Shown here: piece by piece, positions 43,772 to 52,425 of the stretch
Position numbering within the stretch: position 1 is the stretch's first letter
How the letters are laid out: each line of letters opens with the position of its first letter
NCBI GenBank assembly: GCA_004295045.1
Contig: SHND01000056.1
Location: 62,001-126,000, forward strand
DNA length: 64,000 nt
Source of the DNA: Chloroflexota bacterium
Lineage (GTDB): Bacteria > Chloroflexota > Anaerolineae > UBA4142 > SHND01
Direction: 5' to 3'
Translations under genes and position numbers: made by a program
Notes under the pieces: generated by a model
Told to the model about the DNA's origin: nothing
Seen by the model: only the letters and a program-made list of their open reading frames with translations
Databases searched by the model: none

Positions 43772-44627
43772 AACTCTACGCGCGTTTGGCAAGCTGCGCG
43801 TCAGCGTAATCATTCCCACTTTTAATCGCGCGCCGCTGTTACGCGAAACGCTCGCGTCGGTGCTGGGGCAAACTCGCGCGGCGTTTGAAATTTTGGTCGT
43901 GGACGACGGTTCGACCGACGATACGTGCGCGATGCTCGCCTGCGAATTTCCGCAGGTACAAGTACACCGCATCGCGCACGCGGGGCAAGGCGCGGCGCGC
44001 AACGTCGGCATCGCACAGGCGCGCGGCGACGCGATCGCGTTTCTCGACTCGGACGATTTGTGGGACGCGCGGTTTATCGAGTGCACGAGCGCGGCGTTGG
44101 AAAATTCGTCACGCGCGGGATTCGCGTATTGCGATTATGGAATGTTCGAGGAAAGTCGTACGCTGAACGCGCAAATGCTCGCGCGCGAACACAAGCAAGG
44201 CGGTGACTTGTTCCCGCAATTGCTGGAAAGTGATTTTTTGTGCACCGGCGCGCTGCTCATTCGACGCGAATGTTTTGAAACGGTGGGCGCGTTTGACCCG
44301 GCGCTGCCGCCCGTGGAAGATTGGGACATGTGGCTGCGGTTGGCGCGACAATATCAAGCGACTTGTGTAGATGCGCCGCTCGTTCACATTCGGGTGAATT
44401 CCGCGCACGCGAGCCGGAATCCGCAGATCGTTTATGCGCGCAATCTGGAACTCGTGCGCAAGCTGCGGCGCGAATTTCCCGACGATGCGCGCCGCTTTCG
44501 CCGCGAGCTTCGGCGTCACGAAAAACAGTTTCACCTCGCCCTCGCCAATTATTTCCGCGTCAAGCGCCGCCCGCTGCCAGCGCTGAAACATTACGCCTAT
44601 TTTTTCGCCGCGCGTATTTTGGGATGA
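43692..44627 (+). CDS. GT2-family glycosyltransferase
   Basis: About 280-311 residues. The GT-A fold starts at VSVIIPTFNRAPLLRETLASVL, with LVVDDGSTDDT and the metal-binding FLDSDDLWD; EDWDMWLRLARQYQ carries the catalytic base region. The start is uncertain: GTG 43692 would overlap the radical SAM gene by 80 bases, while CTG 43794 begins just before VSVIIPT; no ATG is available in frame. It adds one sugar from a nucleotide-sugar in the cytoplasm. It precedes the flippase by seven bases. Confidence 0.87.
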   Translation: MCILFHSNFAPCKRWSTISAPRRAVFETLRAFGKLRVSVIIPTFNRAPLLRETLASVLGQTRAAFEILVVDDGSTDDTCAMLACEFPQVQVHRIAHAGQGAARNVGIAQARGDAIAFLDSDDLWDARFIECTSAALENSSRAGFAYCDYGMFEESRTLNAQMLAREHKQGGDLFPQLLESDFLCTGALLIRRECFETVGAFDPALPPVEDWDMWLRLARQYQATCVDAPLVHIRVNSAHASRNPQIVYARNLELVRKLRREFPDDARRFRRELRRHEKQFHLALANYFRVKRRPLPALKHYAYFFAARILG

Positions 44628-44634
44628 GTCGTGT

Positions 44635-45930
44635 ATGGAATTGCGTCTGCGTACGTATTTGCGTGAACCCCGCGCGTGGCTGCCCGCGCGTTTTCAGGCG
44701 CGCAGCGTCGCGGTGCTCGTTCTCGGCAACCTTTTCAAAATCGCGCTGGGCATCGCGACGAGCGCGATTGCGTTTCGCGCGCTCGGACCTGTGGGCGCGG
44801 GACAATTCGCGCTGACGCTGGGCATCATCGGGCTGTTGTCTATTATCGGCGAATTCGGCTTGCGCGACGCGGCGGTGACGTTCATCGCGCGTGCGCTGCC
44901 AACGGACCCGGAACGCGCGCACGCCGTTTCACGCACATTTTTTGTTGTGAAAGTGGCGCTGGCGGCGTTCGCAGGCGCATTCACTTTTCTGGCGGCGGGT
45001 TGGATTGCCGCAACGTTTTATCCCGACGCGAACATCACAGCGCTGATTCGCCTGGGCGCGTTCAGTTTGCTCACAGGCGGACTGCTCGGCTTTTCGCTCG
45101 CGCTCCTGGAAGCAAAACAATCGTTCGCGTCTATCAGCATCCTCAGCATCGTGCAAGGGGTCATGCGCGCCCTGCTAATTCTCGCGCTTTTCGCGGTGCA
45201 GGAGATCAACCCATTCACATTGTTCATCATCGAAGCGCTCGTCCCCTTGCTGGTCTTTATGTACAGTCTGCGTTTCATTCCAAAACCTTTTCTCCGGCTG
45301 CGCGCGCCGTATCTGGAACATTTGCCGGCGATGTTTCATTTTGCCAAATGGATTGGGGTCGCCGCGTTCGCCAGCACGATTTATTTGAAACTCGATGTGC
45401 TGCTGCTGGGTTATTTTCTTGCACCTGCGCAGGTGGGCTTGTACGCCGTCGCGCTGGCATTCGTCTCGCGGCTTGACGTTCTCAAAAGCGCGGTGCTGAC
45501 GACCTCGTTCCCGGATGCGACGCGGCGCACGACGACGGCGGAATTGAAATCGTACATTCGACAATCTCTGCGGCTCACCGCCTTGGCATCTCTCATCGTT
45601 GTACCGTTGTTTTTTATCGGCGGCGCCATCATTGAATGGATTTACGGTGCGGCGTTTGCGGGCGCGGTCAGCGCGTTCGTTCCGCTGCTGCTGGCATATC
45701 TTTTGGGCTTGAATGTCGAACCGATTGCATACGTGTTGTACAGCCGTAACCGTCCGCAGTGGATTGCGCGCATGGATATTGGATTGCTCGCAGTCAATTT
45801 TTGTATGAATTTAATTCTGATCCCGGCGCTGGGCATTGCAGGCGCGGCATACAGTTTATTGATTACCCGATGCGTCGGCGCAATCGTCACGGTGGGACTG
45901 GTACGCCGCGCGTTGCGGAGCAGCACATGA
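44635..45930 (+). CDS. Wzx-type polysaccharide flippase
   Basis: 431 residues with 12 or so membrane helices, typical for the polysaccharide biosynthesis (MATE-like) family. The first helix region SVAVLVLGNLFKIALGIATS and FRALGPVGAGQFALTLGI, and later DVLLLGYFLAPAQVGLYAVALAF, are characteristic. It would move lipid-linked oligosaccharide to the outer face of the membrane. It is preceded by GT2 and followed by a methyltransferase with ATGA overlap. In combination with the ligase/polymerase at 49460 it points to a Wzx/Wzy-like pathway. Confidence 0.9.
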   Translation: MELRLRTYLREPRAWLPARFQARSVAVLVLGNLFKIALGIATSAIAFRALGPVGAGQFALTLGIIGLLSIIGEFGLRDAAVTFIARALPTDPERAHAVSRTFFVVKVALAAFAGAFTFLAAGWIAATFYPDANITALIRLGAFSLLTGGLLGFSLALLEAKQSFASISILSIVQGVMRALLILALFAVQEINPFTLFIIEALVPLLVFMYSLRFIPKPFLRLRAPYLEHLPAMFHFAKWIGVAAFASTIYLKLDVLLLGYFLAPAQVGLYAVALAFVSRLDVLKSAVLTTSFPDATRRTTTAELKSYIRQSLRLTALASLIVVPLFFIGGAIIEWIYGAAFAGAVSAFVPLLLAYLLGLNVEPIAYVLYSRNRPQWIARMDIGLLAVNFCMNLILIPALGIAGAAYSLLITRCVGAIVTVGLVRRALRSST

Positions 45931-46676
45931 GCATTGCGACCGCGTATGATACGGCGGCGCGCGCGTACGACGCGCAATTGGCGCAGAACCCGGTCGCCGC
46001 GTGGATGCGCCGCGAGTTGTGGAAACATTACGCGCGCGCGATTGCGCCCAACGCGCGCGTTTTGGATTTTACGGCGGGCACGGGCGCGGACGCGATGTAT
46101 CTCGCGCGGCGCGGCGCGCAGGTGGTCGCGTCGGATGTGTCGCCGGGCATGTTGGAGGAATTGAAACGGCGCGCGGGACAAGCCGAACTCGAAATCGAAA
46201 CGCGCGTCCTCGCCGCCGATGCGCTTGACCGACTCGACGCCGGCGCGTTCGACGCCGCCATTTCGAGTTTTGCGGGAATCAACACGATTGAAAATCTACC
46301 GCGCCTCGCGCAACATTTGGCGCAGTTGCTGAAACCGCGCGGGCGCGTCATTTTGCACGCACTCAATTCTTTTTGCTTGTGGGAAACGTTGAATCAACTC
46401 GCGCATTTGTGCGCGCCGCGCGCGCGTTCGGCGCGGACACGCATTGGCGGTGAATTCATCACGCTGCGTTTTCATCAACCGCAGCAATTGTATCGAGATG
46501 CCTTTGCGTCGCTTTTTGAATTGCGCGAGCTGTACGCGTTGTCGGTAATTGCCGCGCCGACGTGGGTCTTGCGCGCGCCGCGACTCGCGCCGTTGATTTT
46601 CCCAATTGACCGCGCGGTAGGACGCGCGTTTCCGGCGGCAGGCGATTTCTTTGTGCTGGATTTGGAAAAGCGTTGA
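45927..46676 (+). CDS. SAM-dependent methyltransferase, paralogue of the one at 38880
   Basis: 249 residues from ATG 45927 (ATGA overlap with the flippase). VLDFTAGTGADAMYLARRGAQV replaces the more usual LDIGCGTG of the paralogue, with VVASDVSPGMLEELKRR. The N-terminus ATAYDTAARAYDAQLAQNP matches the start of the 38880 protein, and both share the layout around a late FFVLDLEKR or FLMTLRKKA end. These two probably act on related acceptors in the same product. The next gene begins one base after the stop. Confidence 0.87.
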   Translation: MSIATAYDTAARAYDAQLAQNPVAAWMRRELWKHYARAIAPNARVLDFTAGTGADAMYLARRGAQVVASDVSPGMLEELKRRAGQAELEIETRVLAADALDRLDAGAFDAAISSFAGINTIENLPRLAQHLAQLLKPRGRVILHALNSFCLWETLNQLAHLCAPRARSARTRIGGEFITLRFHQPQQLYRDAFASLFELRELYALSVIAAPTWVLRAPRLAPLIFPIDRAVGRAFPAAGDFFVLDLEKR

Positions 46677-46677
46677 C

Positions 46678-48291
46678 ATGGCGCGCGCATTGGTTATGCG
46701 AATCGTTCGCGCCAAGTGGTTCGCGCCGCTGTGTTTATTTGCGCTGGCGTTGTTCGTGCGCGTCGTTCCAATTTTTCAACATTCGTTCGATGGTCTGTAT
46801 GGGCAAGATGCGTATGCGTATTTTGAATACGCGCGTGAATTGTTCGCCGCGTTGTCCCAAGCGCGCGTGCCACCGCCCTTTTGGTGGTCGCTTGGCTATC
46901 CGTTTCTTTTAGACGCCGCGTTTTTATTTGGCGGAACGAACGCCGCGTCGGCGCAAGGCATCACGATGCTGGGCGGCGCGCTGGTCGCGCCATTGGCATA
47001 CCTGATGGCGCGGGAGGCGGCAGATGCGGCTTGCAAAAATATCGCGGGTTGGGTAGCGGGGCTAATTTGCGCGCTGAGCGGACAGCTGGTGCAGTCGTCC
47101 GTTGTCGTCATGTCGGACGCGCCCGCGTTGATGTGGGCAACTCTCGCGGCGTGGCTGCTGCTCCGGTACGCGCGCACGCGCGGAATATGGAATTTGATAT
47201 TTGCAGCGCTCGCAGTCGGTCTGGCAGTGTGGACGCGCTGGCAGAATTTGTTGTTTGCGGGAGTCTGGTTTAGCGCGCTCGTGACCATTGAATGGAATTC
47301 AACGGCAAAAGAATGGAACAGCAACTGCAACAAAAAAAGCAAACCGCCGACCGGAGGACGCGCGGCGAACGGGCTTGGGCATTTTATTTTAGGACTCGCG
47401 GTGATAGGACTTGTGCTCCTGCCGCAAATGCTTTTGACGGTGACGACGAATGCGCCGCTTGCGGGTTCGAGTTGGCTGGAGGGATGGAGTCCCGCGAATT
47501 TTTTTGCGCGCACGTTTGATAACGTGGACGGGCATTTCGAGTACGCCCTCCCTGTCGCGTTGTTTTACGCGCAAGCGGTCGCGCATCCCGCGTATCTGTT
47601 TGTGATGCTGACGCCGCTGTTTGGAGTCGGCGTTGCCGTTTTGCTCAAACGAATGAGGCGATGGAAACACCATCGCACGTTACGAGCGGAGACGATTCTA
47701 TTGTTGGGTTGGATTGCGGCGATGCTTGTTTTCTTGATGGGAATTCCGTACGAGAATTTTCGATTCAGTTTGGGATTCTTGACGCCGCTGGCGGTGGTAA
47801 CGGGAATCGGCGCGGGATGGTTATGGACGCGTTGGCAGACGACATCGCGCCGCGTCGCGTTGAGCGCGTGGATTGCGATCGCGCTGTTGGTGATGTTGAC
47901 GTGGCAGCCGCGCGTCCTCGCGCCGGTGTTGGAAATTCACGCGCGCGAGTTGGCGCACGCGCGGTGGCTCGAAGCCGAACTGGGACCCAACGCGCTGCTA
48001 TACACGATGGAACTTGACGGCGCAGTGCGCTACTATACTCAAGTGCGTGTGATAAATCTGTGGAACATGGAACGCGATGAACTGAATCGCATCGCGCCGA
48101 CGTATCTATATGTGGACACAAATAAAATTCGCGCGCAATGGCGCGGACGCTTGCCGGAACAATTGCTGGGCGCGTTGAGCGAGACGAATGCTTTGCATCG
48201 CGTTGGAGATTTTGACGGCTGGACGTTGTATCGCGTGGGCGATTGCGGCAATTGCGACAATTGCACCGCGCGCCTCCTGGATTGCGAATGA
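46678..48291 (+). CDS. GT39-type membrane glycosyltransferase
   Basis: About 537 residues from ATG 46678. LFVRVVPIFQHSFDGLYGQDAYAYFEYA has the acidic loop after helix 1 typical of GT-C enzymes. About ten helices follow. A hydrophilic insertion (EWNSTAKEWNSNCNKKSKPP) interrupts the membrane region near residue 210. The C-terminus VGDCGNCDNCTARLLDCE is Cys-rich and is encoded by a 9-base repeat, which is odd for this family. Its stop overlaps the GT4 start as ATGA. It likely adds a sugar to a lipid-linked glycan on the outer face. Confidence 0.85.
   Translation: MARALVMRIVRAKWFAPLCLFALALFVRVVPIFQHSFDGLYGQDAYAYFEYARELFAALSQARVPPPFWWSLGYPFLLDAAFLFGGTNAASAQGITMLGGALVAPLAYLMAREAADAACKNIAGWVAGLICALSGQLVQSSVVVMSDAPALMWATLAAWLLLRYARTRGIWNLIFAALAVGLAVWTRWQNLLFAGVWFSALVTIEWNSTAKEWNSNCNKKSKPPTGGRAANGLGHFILGLAVIGLVLLPQMLLTVTTNAPLAGSSWLEGWSPANFFARTFDNVDGHFEYALPVALFYAQAVAHPAYLFVMLTPLFGVGVAVLLKRMRRWKHHRTLRAETILLLGWIAAMLVFLMGIPYENFRFSLGFLTPLAVVTGIGAGWLWTRWQTTSRRVALSAWIAIALLVMLTWQPRVLAPVLEIHARELAHARWLEAELGPNALLYTMELDGAVRYYTQVRVINLWNMERDELNRIAPTYLYVDTNKIRAQWRGRLPEQLLGALSETNALHRVGDFDGWTLYRVGDCGNCDNCTARLLDCE
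48239..48265 (+). repeat. 9-base repeat at the end of the GT39 gene
   Basis: GCGATTGCG, GCAATTGCG, ACAATTGCA. Encodes the Cys-rich C-terminus GDCGNCDNC. Confidence 0.45.
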
Positions 48292-49454
48292 GGATCGCGT
48301 TCATTGTGCCCGGCTTTGCCGCCGACGAAAACGATTGGTGCATCCCCGCGCACACGGACATGGTCCGCACGCTGGCGGCAGAAGACGACGTGCATGTGTT
48401 CGCGATGCGTTATCCGCATCGCGCGGGCACGTATCGCATCGGCAAAGCAACGGTCCAAAGTATCGGCGGCGCGGAGGTGCGCGGCAGCGGAACCGCGCTG
48501 TTGTGGCAGCGCGTGATGCGAGTCATTGCGCGGGAACATTCACACCGAAAATTTGACATCATTCACGCGATTTTTGGCGGCGAGGCGGGTTGTGTGGCAG
48601 TGTTGGCAGGAAAATGTTTGCGCGTGCCTTCCGTCGTATGGTTAGTAGATGGCGAATTGGTCGGATTGCGCGACATCGGCTATGGCGCGGACTTGAATCT
48701 GCGCTTGCGCGAGCTGAATGAAATTGTCCTGCGTTGGGCGGATTCGATTTTGTGCGGCTGCGCGGCAATGACAGAAATCGCGCAAGCGCGGGTGGGGAAG
48801 ACGCGGCGCGCTTGCGTCGAGACGCTGCCGCTGGGAGTGAATGTCGAGAGGTTCATTCAGGAAAAGGAGTTTCAGGAAATTGGCAATACGCGATACGCGA
48901 TAGGCGATACGCGAAAAAAGGGAACCGACGCGCATTTTGTAAATGTGGGGTCGCTGCTCGCGGTCAAAAGCCAGGCGACGTTGGTGCGCGCGTTCGCGTT
49001 GGTGCGCCGAGAAATCGCCGGAGCAACTTTGACAATTGCAGGGACGGGTCCGCTGGAAAATAATTTGCGCGCGCTGGCAGACGAGTTGCAGCTGGATTCG
49101 TGTGTGACGTTCGCGGGAAACGTGCCGCATGAAAATTTGCCCGCGTTCTACCGCGCGGCGGATGTTTTCGTGCAAGCGTCGCGACACGAAGGACAGGGCA
49201 TGGCGCTGCTGGAAGCAGCGGCGTGCGGCTGCGCGGTGTGCGGGACGAATGTGGGAGTATTGCGCGATTTTGCGCAACGCGGCGCGGCAATTGCGGCAGC
49301 GGTAGGTGATGTACCCGCGCTGGCAGAGGCAATGCAGAGCGCGTTTCGCGCGCGGGCGCGATTGTGTGAACAAAGTAAGAAAATTACGGACAGTGAGTAT
49401 AATCTGGAATACATCTCGAATCGCTTGCGCGCGTTGTATGCGCGTTTGTGCTAA
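48288..49454 (+). CDS. GT4-family glycosyltransferase
   Basis: 388 residues from ATG 48288 (ATGA overlap). GT-B fold: N-terminal MRIAFIVPGFAADENDW, IIHAIFGGEAGCVAVL; C-terminal NVGSLLAVKSQATLVRAFALV, IAGTGPLENNLRALA, VFVQASRHEGQGMALLEAAACG with the EGQGMALLEA motif that binds the nucleotide-sugar. Between them a segment EIGNTRYAIGDTRKKGTD is encoded by five heptamer repeats, sitting in the inter-domain linker. It adds a sugar in the cytoplasm to the lipid-linked product. Confidence 0.9.
   Translation: MRIAFIVPGFAADENDWCIPAHTDMVRTLAAEDDVHVFAMRYPHRAGTYRIGKATVQSIGGAEVRGSGTALLWQRVMRVIAREHSHRKFDIIHAIFGGEAGCVAVLAGKCLRVPSVVWLVDGELVGLRDIGYGADLNLRLRELNEIVLRWADSILCGCAAMTEIAQARVGKTRRACVETLPLGVNVERFIQEKEFQEIGNTRYAIGDTRKKGTDAHFVNVGSLLAVKSQATLVRAFALVRREIAGATLTIAGTGPLENNLRALADELQLDSCVTFAGNVPHENLPAFYRAADVFVQASRHEGQGMALLEAAACGCAVCGTNVGVLRDFAQRGAAIAAAVGDVPALAEAMQSAFRARARLCEQSKKITDSEYNLEYISNRLRALYARLC
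48883..48917 (+). repeat. In-frame heptamer array in the GT4 gene (5 units)
   Basis: GCAATAC, GCGATAC, GCGATAG, GCGATAC, GCGAAAA; 35 bases. Encodes part of the linker between the two Rossmann domains. Confidence 0.8.
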
Positions 49455-49459
49455 ACCGA

Positions 49460-50860
49460 ATGTCTCACGCCTCAAACCGCACCTTGGCACCCCGCACACG
49501 CGTCGCAGAGCTCTTGACGCTGGCGACGCGTTTTGCTTTCGCCGCCCTATTGTTTTCATCGCCATGGATGGTACAGTGGCTCGACATCAAGCGCCGCGTC
49601 GAACCGGTGTTTGCGGGCTATACCGATTTTTTTCTGTACCCGAGTGATTTGTTTTTGGGGCTGACCGTCGCGCTGGGATTGCTGGCGCCGCTCGTCGCGG
49701 GTGCGCCTCTCAAACGCGGTCCTCGATTTTTTTTCTTTCCGTTCCTTTTGCTCGTCGCTCTCAGTTTCGTCAGCGCGTTGATGAGCATAGACCCGGCATT
49801 GACAATCTATCACTCGGTGCGAATGTTGTTTTTGTTCGGATTGTATTTGGCGCTGGTCAACACACCGCTGCGCGCGGCATGGGTTACCGTTCCGTTGGCG
49901 CTCGCCGTCATGGTTCAGGGCAGCGTCGGTATTACGCAATTTTTCAAACAGAGTTCGCTCGGCTTGCAGGGGTGGGGTGAATTGAATTTGAATCCCGCCG
50001 AGACGGGCGTAAGCATTTTGCGCTATGACGACCTTCGCATTTTGCGCGCGTACGGTTTGACCGACCATCCAAACCTCTTGGGGGGATTCCTGACTTTTGC
50101 GCTGGTCTATATTCTGGGTTATTATCTGCATCCCGCACACGGACGTGCGCGTTATCTCTTCCTCGCTCCGCTGGCACTAGGCATCGTCGCCCTGTTTTTC
50201 ACATTTTCGCGTTCGGCAGAGTTGGCATTTGGGATTGCTGCCGCACTGATGATTATTGCGCTGCTGCAAGACAAGCCGGCGCAGCGTCAACGCGCGCGTG
50301 ACTTGGGAATTGCAATTGTCTTGTGCGCATTCCTTTTGCTTCCGGCTGTCGTCAACAATCAGCGCCTGTTGGCGCAGCGCGCCGGGTTGGCAAATGCGTT
50401 TTCGGAAAATGTGGGTGAGGAGCGTTCGCTCGTGGAACGCGATGAATTGCTCGAATCGGCGAATCGCCTTTTTTATCGTCATCAGCTTTCGGGCGTCGGA
50501 AATGGCGCGCTGGCATTGGGCATGTTTTATCTCGACAAGGAATTTCCACGCGAACAATATTACTATCAACCCGCGCATCTGGTCGTGCTGGACGTCGCCG
50601 CCGAATTGGGTATTCTGGGCGGGTTCGTGTGGCTCTGGCTGATGCTTGCGCCGCTCGCAGTGATGTGGCAAAAACGCGCGCGGTTCATTTCCGATGCGTG
50701 GTGCGCGGCAGTCGCGGCAGCTGTCGTCGTTACGTTCGTCGTCGGCTTGTTTGATTATTACCCATGGATCTGGCAGTCCGGACGCATCTGGCAGTGGAGC
50801 GCGTGGGGCTTGTTTGCGGCAGTGTTTGTATCAATTCCGTCAAGAGGTGTACATGAGTAG
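49460..50860 (+). CDS. O-antigen ligase/polymerase (Wzy/WaaL-like) membrane protein
   Basis: About 466 residues from ATG 49460 (GTG 49448 is an alternative overlapping the GT4 stop). About 11 membrane helices and a large periplasm-type loop between helices (FKQSSLGLQGWGELN ... LRAYGLTDHPNLLGGFL), in which GLTDHPN is typical of O-antigen ligase family proteins; a later VGNGALALGMFYLDKEFP and ELGILGGFVWLWLM match the second conserved region. It would polymerise or ligate the glycan outside. The stop overlaps the next start as ATGAGTAG. Confidence 0.88.
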   Translation: MSHASNRTLAPRTRVAELLTLATRFAFAALLFSSPWMVQWLDIKRRVEPVFAGYTDFFLYPSDLFLGLTVALGLLAPLVAGAPLKRGPRFFFFPFLLLVALSFVSALMSIDPALTIYHSVRMLFLFGLYLALVNTPLRAAWVTVPLALAVMVQGSVGITQFFKQSSLGLQGWGELNLNPAETGVSILRYDDLRILRAYGLTDHPNLLGGFLTFALVYILGYYLHPAHGRARYLFLAPLALGIVALFFTFSRSAELAFGIAAALMIIALLQDKPAQRQRARDLGIAIVLCAFLLLPAVVNNQRLLAQRAGLANAFSENVGEERSLVERDELLESANRLFYRHQLSGVGNGALALGMFYLDKEFPREQYYYQPAHLVVLDVAAELGILGGFVWLWLMLAPLAVMWQKRARFISDAWCAAVAAAVVVTFVVGLFDYYPWIWQSGRIWQWSAWGLFAAVFVSIPSRGVHE

Positions 50861-52361
50861 TTTCCTCAGCATCTTTGCCTTTATGTTGTACGCCGTTGTG
50901 CTCGTCATTTTGTTTGCGTTCGGAATAAATTTTCTGTATCTCGCCATCGTGACCCTCCGCCAAGAGCAGAGCGATCCCGCCGCGCCGCCGATGCCCGAAA
51001 TGCCGCGCGTGAGTGTCCAGGTTCCTATCTTCAATGAATTGTATGTGGCGGAACGCTTGATTGACGCGGTCGCGCGTTTTGAATGGGACGCGGCGCGTTT
51101 GGAAATTCTCGTCCTCGATGATTCGACCGACGAAACGCGCGACATTGTTCAAAAAACGGTGGAACGCTGGCAAGCGCAAGGCATCAATATCCAACACGTT
51201 CAACGCGCGGATCGGACGGGATTCAAAGCGGGCGCGCTCGCATTGGGAATGAGTCTGACGGACGCGCCGTACATTGCGTACTTTGACGCGGACTTTGTCC
51301 CGCCGCGCGATTTTCTTTTGAAAACGATTCCGCATTTTGCGAATGAAAAAATCGCGTTCATTCAAACCCGCTGGGGCCACCTCAATCGCAATTATTCGCT
51401 GCTCACCTTTTTGCAGTCGTTGGCGATTGACGCGCATTTCGTCGTGGAACAATACGCGCGTTCGCGCGGCAACTTTTGGTTCAATTTCAATGGTACGGCG
51501 GGAGTTTGGCGGCGCGCCGCGATTGAAAACGCGGGCGGCTGGAAACAGGACACTCTCACCGAAGATTTGGATTTGTCGTACCGCGCGTTTTTGAAAGGGT
51601 GGAGCGCGTTGTATTTGCGCGAGGTGGTGACTCCGGCTGAACTGCCCGTCACCTTTAGCGCGTATCAGCGTCAACAGCATCGCTGGGCAAAAGGTTCGCT
51701 CGAATGTGCGATCAAACTTTTGCCGCAAGTCTGGCACGCGCCGATTTCACTCGGCAAAAAACTTGAAGCATCATTTCATCTCACGGGTTATTCCATTCAC
51801 TTGTACATGTTCGTCTTGATGCTCCTCTACCCGTTCATCGTGTACTATTCGAATTATTTCCCGGAGCTCATGGCATTGTACGGCATCGGCGTACTGTTCA
51901 ATCTTTCCGCGCTCGCGCCGACAATGTACTTTACGCTCGCGCAAAAAGAATTGGGCGGCGGATGGTGGCGCAAATTTCCTGCGATTCTTTTCATGATGGC
52001 GTTCGGCGCGGGGATGATGACCACGACGGTACGCGCGGCGACAGAGCTCTTGACCGGGCGCGGCAAGAGTTTTGAACGCACGCCAAAATTTGGTGTCTCT
52101 TCCAATCGCGAAGCATGGGTCAGCAAAAAGTACCAACTACAGCTCGACCCGTGGATTCTTTTTCAAATCGCGGTCTTGGTCTGGTGCGCCAATACACTGA
52201 TCTATTGCTATTACATGCGCAACTGGATCATCGGCATTTATGCCGGCATCATTTTCATTGGCGTACTCTTTGTTACGCTGATGGGGCTCGCGCAAAATTT
52301 CCAGGTGCGGCAATATCGAAAAAAGCAAGCCGTTTCACCCTCGATGCCCGCGCAAGCGTAG
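50853..52361 (+). CDS. Processive GT2, cellulose-synthase-like
   Basis: 502 residues from ATG 50853 after AGAGGTG. One N-terminal helix, GT-A domain and four C-terminal helices. The D, D, D, QxxRW signature is present: VLDDSTDET, YFDADFVPP, LTEDLDLSYRA and QRQQHRWAKG. This family makes beta-linked polymers such as glucomannan-like chains (CslA) or transfers a hexose to a lipid. As it lies at the end of the cluster it may make the backbone or act independently. It overlaps the ligase gene by eight bases. Confidence 0.92.
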   Translation: MSSFLSIFAFMLYAVVLVILFAFGINFLYLAIVTLRQEQSDPAAPPMPEMPRVSVQVPIFNELYVAERLIDAVARFEWDAARLEILVLDDSTDETRDIVQKTVERWQAQGINIQHVQRADRTGFKAGALALGMSLTDAPYIAYFDADFVPPRDFLLKTIPHFANEKIAFIQTRWGHLNRNYSLLTFLQSLAIDAHFVVEQYARSRGNFWFNFNGTAGVWRRAAIENAGGWKQDTLTEDLDLSYRAFLKGWSALYLREVVTPAELPVTFSAYQRQQHRWAKGSLECAIKLLPQVWHAPISLGKKLEASFHLTGYSIHLYMFVLMLLYPFIVYYSNYFPELMALYGIGVLFNLSALAPTMYFTLAQKELGGGWWRKFPAILFMMAFGAGMMTTTVRAATELLTGRGKSFERTPKFGVSSNREAWVSKKYQLQLDPWILFQIAVLVWCANTLIYCYYMRNWIIGIYAGIIFIGVLFVTLMGLAQNFQVRQYRKKQAVSPSMPAQA

Positions 52362-52425
52362 CATAATTCTTGGGAGGAATGCGCTTGAGCAACGAATCCG
52401 CTTTACCCTACGTCTAAAGGATATT

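Noticed and set aside
43692..43793. Overlap of the GT2 start with the radical SAM gene as a possible frameshift fusion
   Set aside because: Both proteins have complete domains; the overlap only reflects an uncertain start codon.
42359..44086. A 575-residue minus-strand reading frame opposite the second B12-type radical SAM gene
   Set aside because: Rich in Arg, His and Ala with no domain; it exists because GCG/CGC codons rarely give stops on the opposite strand. The plus strand holds clear families.
48642..49565. A 307-residue minus-strand frame opposite the GT4 gene
   Set aside because: Arg/Gln-rich shadow frame without a start signal or family.
50730..51737. A 335-residue minus-strand frame opposite the processive GT2
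   Set aside because: The GT2 with all catalytic motifs is on the plus strand; this frame is compositional shadow.
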